A program made the position numbers and the translations under genes. The notes under the pieces were generated by a model. The model saw only the letters and a program-made list of their open reading frames with translations. It was not told the DNA's origin and made no database searches. A stretch of DNA of 64,000 bases from Trissonchulus latispiculum (lineage: Eukaryota > Nematoda > Enoplea > Enoplida > Ironidae). The number at the start of each line of letters is the position of its first letter. The stretch's first letter is position 1. Shown in pieces: positions 22,501 through 32,429 of this stretch. The stretch lies in assembly GCA_030248195.1 (NCBI GenBank), contig JASAND010012522.1, positions 1 through 64,000 of the forward strand, in the 5' to 3' direction.

Positions 22501-25500
22501 CTTTCTTTATCATAAACTCTTTCAACTTTAAACATCTAGAAAAATTAATTGGTCTTACCAAAACTAGAATCACTGCTTTCAGCATAACAGTTGTCGGAGT
22601 CACTGGCAGAGCTATCTGAACCTATAAAAGTAAATTATACGTTCAAGAGTGCGGAACTGTACAGTAGAATAATGTATAGCCCTGGCTTATCTCTGACTAA
22701 ATCACGTCTATGCACAGACCGACATGAGTTTTACACAGTTAAAGTGTACCAAACGCTTACTAGGAATATCCAGGGCATCATCAGCAATCTGCACAGTCTG
22801 GGATTTTTTGCGAGGAGCAAGCACTGGACGCTTCCGCGGCAATCTTGCACGAGAGCCAGCGGCGGTTTTCTTCTCTGTAAACCAAAATTTAACGTAATCC
22901 GGCGGCAACAGTGTCTGTTCAGCTAGCATCAGGATTGTCTCTTCAGCAGGATCAAATCCGTAACGTTTAGCGTGCTGGCTCAGAACTACAGATGGGGCTT
23001 CCTTAATAGCCGAGTCCTGATGGAGAAGAGCTTTATTAGCTTCCATGTAATGGCCGGCACAGAACTCCACACACTTGTCACAGTTGGTTGAGCCCCAGGG
23101 GCGGTCTGGATCAGGTACAGGGAACGGAAGATCTTTCACCAGAGGTCCGCCAGCAAACCAACTAGGGGGGGTACTCGTATACTGATCCCTGAGACTCGGA
23201 TTTGAGCACACTGGATGAGGGCAATCCGGATCAAGGCACGCGTACAGCATGAAGATGTGCCGATGACCAGCACCTCCGTACACCGTGTGCCTTTCCATAA
23301 CCTTAAGCACCCGTTCCATGGTTTCAGAAAACTTCAGCTGGCCCAGTTCCGTGTCATTGGCTTCTTCAGCCCTCAGCGCCCGTAAGCCAGCAGTGTTGGT
23401 AAGGCCTCCAAAAAAATCCGACAGGCCTTTGCTATCAGAGCAGTTTCAGAGTCAGCGTTCGCGGGCAGGAAGTGGATAGGTTTACCACCACACTTTGTTC
23501 CCTTGACAGCTTCAATGTACATGTCGATTGCCATGGACATGTTCTTCTCCATTGTGGCCTTGTGTTCTGGATCAGTTTTCCAGTCCGCATTCGGAGGAAT
23601 GGAACCACCCAAAGTACTCAGAATCACAACTCTAGAATGGCCCTGATAGATGCAACTGTTTAGCCTTTCAGCTTCATTCAGATTGCTAGCTAAAAAACAT
23701 ACACATCACACAAAATTCAGTTAAGCTGCTTCCAATCCTTATAGTTTGTGCTAACGAACTCAATGTGAAGTTGCGAAATGTCGTGTTACGGTGCACTTGG
23801 CATATTTTCTCAACCATTAAGACCTGCTGAGCTAAATCCAAAAAAAACGAAACTCGGCACACATTTTCTTCATGATGGCACAAAAGGAACTTTTGGCCCA
23901 TTTTGCAGTTTTGACAAATCTATGTTCTAAAATGTTTGGTCAATCTTTAGCCATTGTGTCAGAAAGTTTTCCTAATGGTAAAGCCATTTCCAAGTCCCAA
24001 AATTGCGAAAGTTACAGCTTTTTAAAGAAATCACCACAAAAACATTGTACAAAAGGATAACAGCACCTTAACAGAGCAGAAAAGGCTAACTGTATTTACT
24101 CACATCCAGAAGATCTCGCAGTTAGCAGAGTACACAATTCACCCTCCAAATAATGTTCCAAGGCAAGCATTATCCTGGGCCGTCTGTTATATGGGGATTC
24201 ATCAACCTAAAAATGCAAGGTTTATCAAAACAATGTTCAAATCTTTAGAATTGAATCAAGCTTCATACGTGACGTGTCACTGCGCGGAGTTTCATAAGAA
24301 TTTTTAGGAAGTGTTGGATGGGTGTAGTCATTACGTATCGGTAAGGTGCTAGAACTAGAATCGCAATAATTTATCTAGAAGTGTGATGGCAGATAAGTAT
24401 TCACAAACAGGCCCGCACCCAGACTTTTGAAAAAGGGGGGTCTGGAGGCGGAGTCCCCCTGAAGTTAAAGAATTCTTGCTTTTTCGCCCTGAAATCTTAT
24501 TGGATACGTATTTAATTCTTGCAAAAAACAGATTATCGCGCCGAATGCATGAATTTTTTTAAAAATACTAAAAGCAGCTAAAATGTTTTCTTTTGTCTGC
24601 CCTTTTGTCTGATAACAGGCTGCTAAAACAAACTACAACGACTAAACAACTTAGGGTCCTTACCGCTCCATCTCTCCTGTGACAGCTAATTTTCTTTCTG
24701 CCTCCAGTCGGAGTCTGATAAAGTTTAGCAATTTGTACAACAGCCAGACGCAACAATCGCAGGTCTTCAAAGTGCTGCACACAATCCTGAAAAACAAATG
24801 AAACGGATGAAACTATAAACCCAATGCAATGATAAAAATTTTTTCTATCTTTAATCTAACTTAAATAGCTCTAATTCTTTTTGTTCGCGAGGCCATTCAC
24901 AGAATAGAAATGAGAAAGAAGAAAAAGAAATAATTTAACACAAACAAATCTAATTCATTTCTGGCAACCTAAACATGCCGGTTTAACGATGCAAAACGGT
25001 ACCCCAACCGGACAAAAAGAGGCAACGATTTCACAGGCAAATTTAACAGGGACTGAAAAGGGAACAAACAATCAAATCTGAAGTACACACATGCTCAGAA
25101 GTAGAGCATTCGGCCTTTACTTACCAGTACATAATCACACTAAATTAAAGTATGGAATAAATACCTTATGATGCAAGACTCCAGGGGCTTTTACAGTAGC
25201 AGCAGAAACTCCACGCCTTCGATCTTCGCCCGTGAAGAAATAGTGCGACCCAAGTTGGATGTACTTCTGTTGTGCTGGATTGTAATCCGTATAAGTTGTG
25301 AGGCCACTCGATTTCCCATAGTGCAAACTAGAAAGGCTATTGTGGCCTTTGGCTGTATTCAGCTCAAACTGAGCCATATCGTCACTAAAATCAAACCGGT
25401 ACAAAACAAATAGTTGGATTCATCAGGAGAATGAACGACCAGATACCATAAGGCAACTAGACTGAAAAAAGCACAAGCAAACTGGCATGAACGGTTTGCC

Positions 25501-28352
25501 GCTGTATTTTTCCTCTTATAAGAATTATATAACAAAGATAACTCTTTCCCTGTCGAATACCACGAAATCTGTAAATTTTCCGGAAATTTCTATTTCAGTT
25601 TTCGCAATAACAAACGTGTAATAAATTTACGTGAACCTCTCGACATCAATCCCCTCAGAAACCACAAAGTCCGGATTCACTCATAATTTCACTTCTGCTT
25701 TTTCCGCTTAAAGCGAAGTCGATATGCTGCCGCCACAATATCAGGCCATAACATTAGCTAACTTCGAAAACTAAAGTCTATTCAATTTTAATCTTATTTA
25801 AACTCCGTATTTACCGATTTACGACCACAACATTCGACATATCACGCAGCTGAATTATATTGAACAGTAGATAATGGGCGGCACTGTAGTGAGCATCGAT
25901 ATTCAACTAAAATAAAAATTACATACCATTTCGTCAACACTGCTGTCTGCTACTCCAGTTCTAATCCTAAAGTCTATCAGTTAGCACTTGCAAAAAAGCG
26001 ATCGACAACGAAACAACGGGAACAATATACTTCAATTTTAAACTTCTTAACCGATAACGTGCGTCAACTGAGGGATACTGGAAAAATAATACTTACAAAA
26101 ATAATAATTACCAGCATTAGTACTACTTCACATTGAATGAAATTGAAAAAAGTTGAAAAATGAATACTTTTATGTTGAATCCTTTCCTAAGTCGGCGGTG
26201 AGTGATGTTGGCTTGATTTCTGTACCGACCTGCCGACCTCCTGTTGTTGAATCTAGCCAAACAGAACTGGACGGCTGTTCCGTACCCAATGGGTTGGCCG
26301 CAAAAATCAGACATGAACTCCTGTACCATACTCCAGGTACATCTTTTTCCGGCTCCGTTAAGCTGGCCTTCACTGAGGCACAGAGCACCGGTTCGACGCC
26401 ACCTAAATACGTTTAAACAATTTAATAGAACCATTCAACGACTACATTTAGGTTGTATAAAATCCAGCAAAATTTTGAAATAATCTCTTAGCTTTTGACC
26501 AAAATCTTACAATATTGAAAGTAAACTCGTACCGCTATAAATTTCTAACTGATTTAATGAAAACATTACAATAATATATGTGCATTTTCTTGAAATAATT
26601 GCAATTTATGGCCCCGGCTCCGGCAGTGGTGGCCCCTTAGTGCATCGCATTACAGAAACGGGCCGGGTCGAAGTTACATACCTGGAGATACGGTCAGGGG
26701 CCGATGTTATCAAGCATCTCAACCCGGGTTGAAACTCTAACCCGGGTTGAGATTGGGTTGAAAACTTTGACCCCGATGTTACCAAAACAGGGCTGAATCA
26801 ACCCGGGTTGAAAAAATAGGGTTGGGTTTGAGATTTTGGTTGAGTTAGAACCGAATTAACGCTAGAAAAGATAAAGTCAACCCAAAAAATATTTGATAAC
26901 ATTGGGTTGAGCACCGGGGTTTAGCCAACCCTAAAATTTTTAGGGTTGAAGCCAAAAATGGGTTCAACCCAAGTTGGACTCAACCCAATTTTGATAATAA
27001 TGGCCCCTGAAGAGTGATTCCATACTCGTTGACATTAAATAACTAGTTGTAATCTACAGCTGCACAAAACTCCAAGATGAATTCATGTTCTAACCTGTCT
27101 ATCCCCACACCAAGACTCTGCACGTAGTCTTCAACTGCCTTCCCCAATCCAGGGAATTTATCTTCGAGACGAGACTTCGTCCTCGGTGGATAGTTTTTTC
27201 TCAGTAGACTGGCACGGAACAGTGCCTTCTGCTTCAAACCAATAAGCAGTCGCGTCTTAGCTTCCGTCCGCAGATCCGCAAGTTGAGCCAGCTGCTTCAA
27301 CTGCTGCTCTGATAGTTCACCATCAAAGCTGTTGGCATCAACAACCTCAACCAGTTCATCATCAGGATCAGCAAAGTTGTCCAACGAATAGTCCAAACTG
27401 TCGACTTTGTCCTTGAAGATTTTAAGAAGGTCTGTTGCCTTCGCCACGTCATCAGGACTCAAATCCACAGGCTCACCGTTCTCCAACAGCTCAAGGGTCC
27501 CACAAACGGCCCGAAAAACATCAATAGGCCAGTTCTTCCTACATTTCCAGCAGTCTTTTACCTTGAATCCGTTGGACTTCAGCTGATGCAGAAATGCGTT
27601 GGCAACCCTGGAAGTGAACCGCTTTAGGAGGCTCCTCTTCAAATCTTCATCAATTTCGAGTCCAGCTTTTTCAATGTCTTCTTCTGTGAGATCCTCAGTC
27701 TGAGAGAGCACACCTTCTAGGCTACTAATCTGTTCCTGGATTCGGTTGTTGAGTTCAACCATTGCCTTTAGTCGGTTCATGCCGCGGGCAACATTATGAA
27801 TTCCGTATTCAGCAGCTTGCTGTTTACCAAGGCCGCATGCGGTAGCAATGCAAGACTTCACGACAGATGAAATTTGAGGGTTCAGCTTAGACTGCTTCAG
27901 CAACTGCAGGACCTGGGAAATCTGAGAATTAGATGGCACCGTAGAGTTTCTGTCCGCCAGGGAATTACAACACGACACGTCATCAGCAGCCCTAGATGCA
28001 ACAATGCAATTCTTTTTTCTTGAGGCTTTAGACAAAAAGCCGGTAATGGGAAGCCTCTTCATGGCTTCTTTCACCGATTTCCACCCAGAACGTTTAGTTG
28101 CACTTCCCTGTCGTGTGTAATACCAATCCAGGCAGTCCTTAACGTTGACATAGCTTTGACATTTCCAAACCACAAAGCCAATAATAAACTCCAACACTCG
28201 AGATGTCCGCAAAAATCCAACGCGAATCTGTTGAATATGATCAGCTAGTCGACAGAGGGCTGTTTGGAGCGATATGTCCAAGGTAGAGACATTTATGACA
28301 ACGCCATTCCTCTTACGTTCCACTACGCCATCATAAGCGTAGAAGCTGATTC
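16280..28352 (-). CDS. Gene X: large multi-exon gene of an uncharacterised invertebrate family (5' incomplete)
   Basis: Eighteen exons join in compatible phase, apart from one gap. The gene starts with a 1258-nt exon at 27095-28352 and runs leftward to a stop at 16280. The long exon is helical and ends VQSLGVGID, continuing in frame across the intron into WRRTGALCLSEG. A block FNNRRSAGRYRNQANITHRR follows, then DDMAQFELNT, TDYNPAQQKY, DESPYNRRPR and TARSSGSSNLNEAERLNSC. I recall blocks of this kind from large unnamed cnidarian, sponge and mollusc proteins, but cannot verify this. Next come a Cys/His-rich segment (CLDPDCPHPVC, CDKCVEFCAGH), a basic stretch, acidic Ser/Asp linkers, six repeated 40-aa exons, and a terminal Cys/His-rich exon. 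At least one exon between 26168 and 25384 is missing from my model, because the phases do not match there. One base is missing at 23410-23416. Function unknown. Confidence 0.75.
17173..17310 (-). CDS. Gene X exon
   Basis: Acceptor TTGTAG/TTGAT, donor AACTA/GTAAGT, 138 nt, phase 1 on both sides. It encodes VDITPLDCELKIPKLSLRA and a short basic/hydrophobic segment. Confidence 0.7.
17591..17710 (-). CDS. Gene X repeated exon, copy 6
   Basis: 120 nt, phase 1 on both sides, GISYAGYADEEENRES to TSQFPG. Closest to copy 5. Confidence 0.7.
18563..18682 (-). CDS. Gene X repeated exon, copy 5
   Basis: 120 nt, phase 1 on both sides, GNSSTEFVDEEKNRDG to NSQFSG. Confidence 0.7.
18887..19006 (-). CDS. Gene X repeated exon, copy 4, diverged
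   Basis: 120 nt, phase 1 on both sides, GNTSAGFSEGRENAYV to SASQVSG. It is the most diverged copy and keeps the length and both splice phases. Confidence 0.7.
19307..19426 (-). CDS. Gene X repeated exon, copy 3 (40 aa)
   Basis: 120 nt, phase 1 on both sides, GNSSAGFVDEGESRES to TYQLSG. The adjoining introns are nearly identical to those of copy 1. Confidence 0.75.
19917..20043 (-). pseudogene. Gene X repeated exon, copy 2, indel-damaged
   Basis: The same unit as copies 1 and 3 but 127 nt long, with several small insertions that break the frame. The flanking introns of this copy carry similar extra bases, so sequencing or assembly error is likelier than decay. Confidence 0.65.
20502..20621 (-). 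CDS. Gene X repeated exon, copy 1 (40 aa)
   Basis: 120 nt, phase 1 on both sides, beginning GNSSAGLVDEGE and ending TYQLSG. Intact. Confidence 0.75.
21277..21440 (-). CDS. Gene X exon, acidic linker
   Basis: Acceptor TTTCTAG/ATTTG near 21440, donor TTTCCG/GTAGTT near 21277. It encodes DLNPDRLFAMEGPDPAEYG onward and ends SQVSG, the same ending as one of the repeated exons that follow. Limits are good to a few bases. Confidence 0.65.
21638..21967. mobile_element. Small inverted-repeat element rich in AACCCGGGTT palindromes (copy 1)
   Basis: It opens with TGGCCGATG and closes with CAACCCCTG, with CAACCCGGGTTG-type palindromes near both ends. It shares ends and internal motifs with 26695-27009. 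No target-site duplication is seen. It lies in a gene X intron. Confidence 0.55.
22117..22257 (-). CDS. Gene X exon, Ser/Thr/Asp-rich
   Basis: Acceptor TTTCAG/GTAAA, donor TGTG/GTAATG, 141 nt, phase 1 on both sides. Acidic linker without a recognised domain. Confidence 0.7.
22559..22621 (-). CDS. Gene X exon, Ser/Asp-rich
   Basis: Acceptor TTTATAG/GTTCA, donor TTTTG/GTAAGA, 63 nt, phase 1 on both sides. It encodes an acidic SSDSSASDSDNC-type linker. Confidence 0.75.
22761..23689 (-). CDS. Gene X exon with single-base frame break; Cys/His-rich segment
   Basis: Acceptor TTTTTAG/CTAGC, donor CCTA/GTAAGC, 929 nt. Phase on both sides calls for a length divisible by three, so one base is missing. 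The reading frame changes at the seven-A run (plus strand) at 23410-23416. The second part contains CLDPDCPHPVC, FAGGPLVKDLPFPVPDPDRPW and CDKCVEFCAGHY, spacing that suggests a zinc-binding fold, then an Arg/Lys-rich stretch that may be a nuclear localisation signal. Confidence 0.78.
23745..24060. repeat. Dispersed repeat, copy 1 (intron of gene X)
   Basis: Shares long stretches such as TTAAGACCTGCTGAGC and CAAAATTGCGAAAGTTA with 41362-41760. No coding potential and no clear ends. Confidence 0.7.
24104..24206 (-). CDS. Gene X exon
   Basis: Acceptor TTTTTAG/GTTGA, donor TGGAT/GTGAGT, 103 nt. It encodes VDESPYNRRPRIMLALEHY and ends TARSSG plus one base. Confidence 0.75.
24664..24786 (-). CDS. 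Gene X exon
   Basis: Acceptor TTTTTCAG/GATTG, donor GGAGCG/GTAAGG, 123 nt, phase 0 on both sides. It encodes DCVQHFEDLRLLRLAVVQ followed by a Lys/Arg-rich end. Confidence 0.75.
25165..25384 (-). CDS. Gene X exon
   Basis: Acceptor TTTTAG/TGACG, donor CATAAG/GTATTT, 220 nt. It encodes DDMAQFELNTAKGHNSL and ends KAPGVLHHK in phase 0. Confidence 0.75.
26168..26402 (-). CDS. Gene X exon
   Basis: Acceptor TTTAG/GTGGC, donor ATAAAA/GTATTC, 235 nt. It encodes RRTGALCLSEGQLNG through HRRLRKGFNIK, a basic segment with a regular Arg pattern. It ends in phase 0, while the next recognised exon needs two extra bases, so an exon is missing between them. Confidence 0.75.
26695..27009. mobile_element. Small inverted-repeat element rich in AACCCGGGTT palindromes (copy 2)
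   Basis: It runs from CAGGGGCCGATGTTATCAA to TTGATAATAATGGCCCCTG, so the ends are imperfect inverted repeats of about 19 bp. Internally it repeats AACCCGGGTTGA and derivatives. The target duplication is not clear. Confidence 0.65.
27095..28352 (-). CDS. Gene X exon: 1258-nt internal exon
   Basis: The acceptor is a long T-rich tract ending CAG before AATCAGC at 28352. The donor GACAG/GTTAGA lies at 27095/27094. Joining it to the next exon restores an AGG codon and the sequence GVGID-R-WRRTG. The frame would otherwise continue to a stop at 27043. It encodes about 419 residues, basic and Leu/Lys/Glu-rich, with no domain I can name. The codon at the 5' edge is split, so exons upstream are required; none was recognised. 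Confidence 0.75.
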
Positions 28353-28390
28353 TGAAAAAAACAAAAACAATAATAATATATATAACAACC

Positions 28391-28423
<33 letters not shown>

Positions 28424-28431
28424 TAAAGTTA
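28391..28431. repeat. (TAT)n microsatellite
   Basis: About thirteen uninterrupted TAT/ATT units just upstream of a gene X exon. Confidence 0.95.
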
Positions 28432-28667
28432 AATAAATTCACACATTGCTTCATTTATACCGTTACGTTGACAGGAATGCCTCAAAGAATATTAAGTCGA
28501 AACTGTCACCTGACACACCGGTCACAAAACAAGTTTGATGTCTGCTTAGTATTTTGAAAAATTGCAAGACTTAGATAGATTTTCAGTTTGGATCCTCATG
28601 TATTCCAAAAGGATATTCCAAAAGGAGGCAAACCCCTTGACTCTTCTCGGGGTGCGGTCTGCGGTCT

Positions 28668-29034
28668 GGGGCCGATTCCATAAAAGTTTGCGAGTAGACT
28701 CGACAACTAGATTCAAGCTGTCGAGTTGCTGCACTCGGTTTGTGAGTCCTGCAAATTCTATACAGTATTAGCAGGCAGACTAAGCATGAAGCCCTGCTCA
28801 CACTCAGACATGTGCAGGAAGGGAAGTTGGGGGGGGGGGGAGTGAGCGGGGCCTTGAAAACCCGATTTTTTCAGATTTTTGCCCAAGCGCATGTGTTCAC
28901 ACTACACAGGCTTTAAAGTTTCACTTGCTTTTAAACTTGAAGCGTTCACTCACACATTCTCTAAACCTTGCTTAAACCTTAAACCAAAATCTTAAACCTT
29001 GCAGTGTGAACCAAACTTTTATGGAACCGATCCC
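28668..29034. mobile_element. Inverted-repeat element with CCATAAAAGTTTG ends
   Basis: The left end GGGGCCGATTCCATAAAAG mirrors the right end CTTTTATGGAACCGATCCC. The size is about 365 bp and no coding region is present. Terminal sequence is related in style to the element at 36232-37944. Target duplication not resolved. Confidence 0.65.
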
Positions 29035-30490
29035 TGGAGTAGTGCTAGTTCTCGGTCTACGTAGAAAGTCACGAGGATGGTCAAGTATGACCGACCGGCC
29101 CGGCATACAGAGGCTGTACACGAAAAATCAAATATTGTATGTAAGGTTTCGACAATTCCAACAGCGATGGACCGTCTGCAGCCCTAAAGCACATGTTATG
29201 CCTAACGAAGAGCTCTCTGCGGCATATGTTCCTAAGCGAAGCAACGAAAATGTTGCAACCAGATTGCTTTGAACACGGATTTCTCTCAACTCATGCGACC
29301 AATTAGAAAACGGCTTTAGACACGCTATTTTGGGACAATTGCCGAAGACTATTTTTCATGGTTTCGTGTTGTGTCGTTCCATTCGAGAGAAATAAGCATC
29401 CAAACTGGAAAATGTTGGCGAAAATCAGACAAAATGTATATACATTTTTCTGAAAATCTTGAGCTTACATGATCACTTAAAGATTTCAGAAAAATAGCCC
29501 TCGGGAAGACGTTTCTTTTTGAAGCCTGAACTGGTCGCTTTTCTGTAGCTTTCCCACATTTCGAGAAATCCATGTTCAAAAATTGTTTTTTGTTATGGCA
29601 TGTCCACGTCGACCAGTTGAAATGAGACAGATATACCCTAGCTAGCTCTACCCTAAGCTCGCACAACCTCAACCAAACCACAACCGCAGCTTGAAGACTG
29701 TAAAAAATTCATTCAATGTAGCGTCATTATACATTATGCGGGGATTAATTTCCCGTCTAGGGGTGGCCAGAACTTTATTCTAAAAGTGTCTATTATTAAG
29801 TCTTGCAAGATATGTATTTAACAAATTTTAAATATTCTTGAATTCTAGCAAGTAGGCGAAAGACAATCAAACTCAGCGCAATTAATCAACACATTAACTC
29901 TAAAATGCTATTAAGAAATTATGGCTGCACCTCAAGGATTGGGTTGCGGCCTTCCAAATTTTGTTACAAATACCATCACTACATATAAGGCCAAATCATG
30001 ACGGCGGCTGAAGCTTGGCTAACATCCCGACGCCCAGTATTTCCCGGTTAACCTTTTGCAAAACACCTTTATATGGTTTTGTACTACACTTTACTCCTGT
30101 TCTGTTATAAGCTATATATGTACTGTAAACTAGCCTTTGCCTGTGAGCAAAATGTCTAGGTTCGAGTCCCAGAGGTCCGATTTTGTGGAACCTTTGGTGG
30201 TTTTTGACTAATTATTCGTATTTCCTATGTATATAATATTAGCAAGAATAAATAATCAGGTCACTGATATTTAGGAAAGTGCACCGGAGCCTCCACTACC
30301 GGGACGGAGTCGGGCCCGGGAGCTCATCGTGGTAACGGCCGGGAATCCAACATCGGCTAAATTGTTACATTGTTAGCTTTCTCAATTTCAATCTGAATGG
30401 AACCGGCGATGACATTAATATGTGTTTACCTGAAGTTTTCAGGCACCAGTCCCAGGCAGTGCAGGCCTCGTGCTTCTCTTAAACACTTTC

Positions 30491-30897
30491 AGGGTCTTTC
30501 CCATCATCCCCCCACAGTTCCGAAGATGTACCGAAGAAGCACAATTTGACTGAGTGAGTTGAAATTTGGTAGGGGTTTGTTTTCGGACATGCTGATTTCA
30601 AAAATGAAAAATTTCAGCTTTCCGTTAGCTTAATATAAGCTAAAGTTTTAAGATGTAAGCTTATTCTGAGCTAACGAAAAGCTGACTCGAAAAATCTAAT
30701 TCATTTTCGTGATCAGCACCCCAGAAAAGAAGGAGGGATAATTAGAATTAAAATGAATAAAAGATATTAAAATTTTTGCATTTTTGAAATCTGCAGGTCC
30801 GAAAGCCTACCCCTACCATATTTCAACTCACTCAGTCAAACTGTGCTTTTTCGGTATATACTTCTTCGGAGCTGTGGGGGGATAATGGGAAAGACCT
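30491..30897. mobile_element. Foldback element with about 120-bp inverted arms
   Basis: The left arm (about 30491-30613) and right arm (about 30770-30897) are inverted copies. CCATCATCCCCCCACAG mirrors CTGTGGGGGGATAATGG, and TTTGACTGAGTGAGTTGAAA mirrors TTTCAACTCACTCAGTCAAA. The core also folds (CAGCTTTCCGTTAGC against GCTAACGAAAAGCTG). Non-coding. Confidence 0.85.
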
Positions 30898-31958
30898 CAC
30901 TTTCACTTATGTATGTACATTGTACATATGTATTTACTTGTCCATAACAAGGCAACCAACTAACAAAACCGTAGAAATCACTAACTTCATACGGAAAGCT
31001 GGCAAGCTTACAGATATTGACATAGCTAAGTTTTAGCTGACAGGACGTATCCATTCATAAGCAGATACTCAGAGACAACACCCAAAAAGTGACCTCCAAG
31101 AAGTTCGTGACCGAATTCGAATTTTGGCAACTATTTAAGAAAATCAAAGGCAGCACCCCTACATTGTGCATAATTTATACGATCCCTGTAAAATTTCATC
31201 GCACAAAAATCACTTCGATATTTTGTTATGACTGAACAAGGGCTTGAGTTTGCACCGACAGATCAAAAAAGTCAACAGATTTCAACAGAAATATCAAAAA
31301 CAAAAGTAACACATAAAAGCAAATATCAGTCGAAACATTAAACAAAACAAGACGTAAAATCAATAAACATGTGCAATGAAACAAGGCCATAAAAGCAGAC
31401 ATGCAACCAAAGCATGATAAGACTCAACAAGACTCAACCATTATCAGAAGCACCGGTAGAAAAATTTTCGAGGGGGCGGTTTTGACCGAGGACTTGGAGG
31501 TAGTGGTAATTTTTTTGCAGAAAAATTGTAATGTACTCTTTATGTATACACTGTAAGCGGACACCCTATCTCAGCTAGTAGTGACTGTCATTACCACCAC
31601 ACGAGTGACAACGAGTATGTATATACTGTCATTCTAATATAGTTAGTACTTAGTTTAACACAAGTAGACCAGCCAAGCAAACTCACAAACCCTAACCTAA
31701 CTCCTTAAGCTTTCCTAGTCTCTAGAACGAAGTTTTAAGTAAACAGAAAAGCCACAAAATAGCTTACGGAAAATCGGGAGAGAAGGAGCTGAACTTAAGT
31801 GCCAGGTTGTCCAAAATGTCGAAAACCACTTCTTTTGAAACGAGTCCACAAATCCGCTGTGTAGGACCAAACGCTGCTACAAGTGCTTCTTGGCACAAAC
31901 TATCAATCTACAAAAACGTACGAACAGTAAACACAATAACACAAACCACACAGTTCAT

Positions 31959-32429
31959 TCAGTCCTTCAGCCAAGGCAAACTGGCAATAGTTGACTTGTT
32001 GTGATCACGATAGTCATACAACAACTCTTCACCTTTAGCAATGTTTCTCGAGGCCATAAATATCAGATGGAGGCGACCGTCGGCTGAAATGAGATTAGGT
32101 TGCAAGTTAAAATGCTTCCGACTATGACAAACCAGTCGCCCAAGTGAACCATCCTCTGCAGTGGCATCAATGCTCCAGGCTTTGCATTTATAGGTTAGAT
32201 CAAAAATATAACTTCCAATTGAGGCATTTTTCCCGTAAGCTCGACATCTTTCAGTTGCCTCCCGACGACTGATCCACTCCCCTTTGTATTCTAGTACAGG
32301 TTCCCCGCATGCAAATTTTCTGTTCGCAAAGACCGTGCGCCCTTTGTCCTCTGTAGGGAGAACATAGAAATCGTCTTCCATAGCTGTGTTCAGGAATTTT
32401 CTGAACATATCTTGCCTCTCTTGTTCAAG
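31959..32429 (-). CDS. SET gene terminal exon: SET domain
   Basis: Acceptor TTTCAG/CTTGAA, stop TGA at 31959-31961. It holds the N-flanking helix (LEQERQDMFRKFL) and the whole SET domain in about 156 residues. The SAM-binding GRTVFA and final YDY motifs are present; the NHS motif is CHS. Confidence 0.9.
   Translation of the reverse strand, partial: LEQERQDMFRKFLNTAMEDDFYVLPTEDKGRTVFANRKFACGEPVLEYKGEWISRREATERCRAYGKNASIGSYIFDLTYKCKAWSIDATAEDGSLGRLVCHSRKHFNLQPNLISADGRLHLIFMASRNIAKGEELLYDYRDHNKSTIASLPWLKD

Larger units (their letters stand above)
28353..31958. other. Gene-free stretch between gene X and the SET gene
   Basis: No exon is recognised, although the first exons of gene X should lie here or beyond. 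It holds an ATT microsatellite, an inverted-repeat element (28668-29034), a foldback element (30491-30897) and diffuse dispersed repeats. Confidence 0.6.

Noticed and set aside
25925..25964. Possible 40-nt exon of gene X with good splice-like borders
   Set aside because: Its length does not repair the phase gap between 26168 and 25384, and its peptide matches nothing expected there.
27043..27094. Continuation of the long gene X exon to a stop at 27043
   Set aside because: Splicing at 27095 restores an AGG codon and continues a conserved-looking segment in the next exon. The extension is judged intronic.
30115..30185. B-box-like string AGGTTCGAGTCCCAG
   Set aside because: One mismatch in the T stem and no matching acceptor or D arm upstream. 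Chance or an old tRNA-derived fragment.
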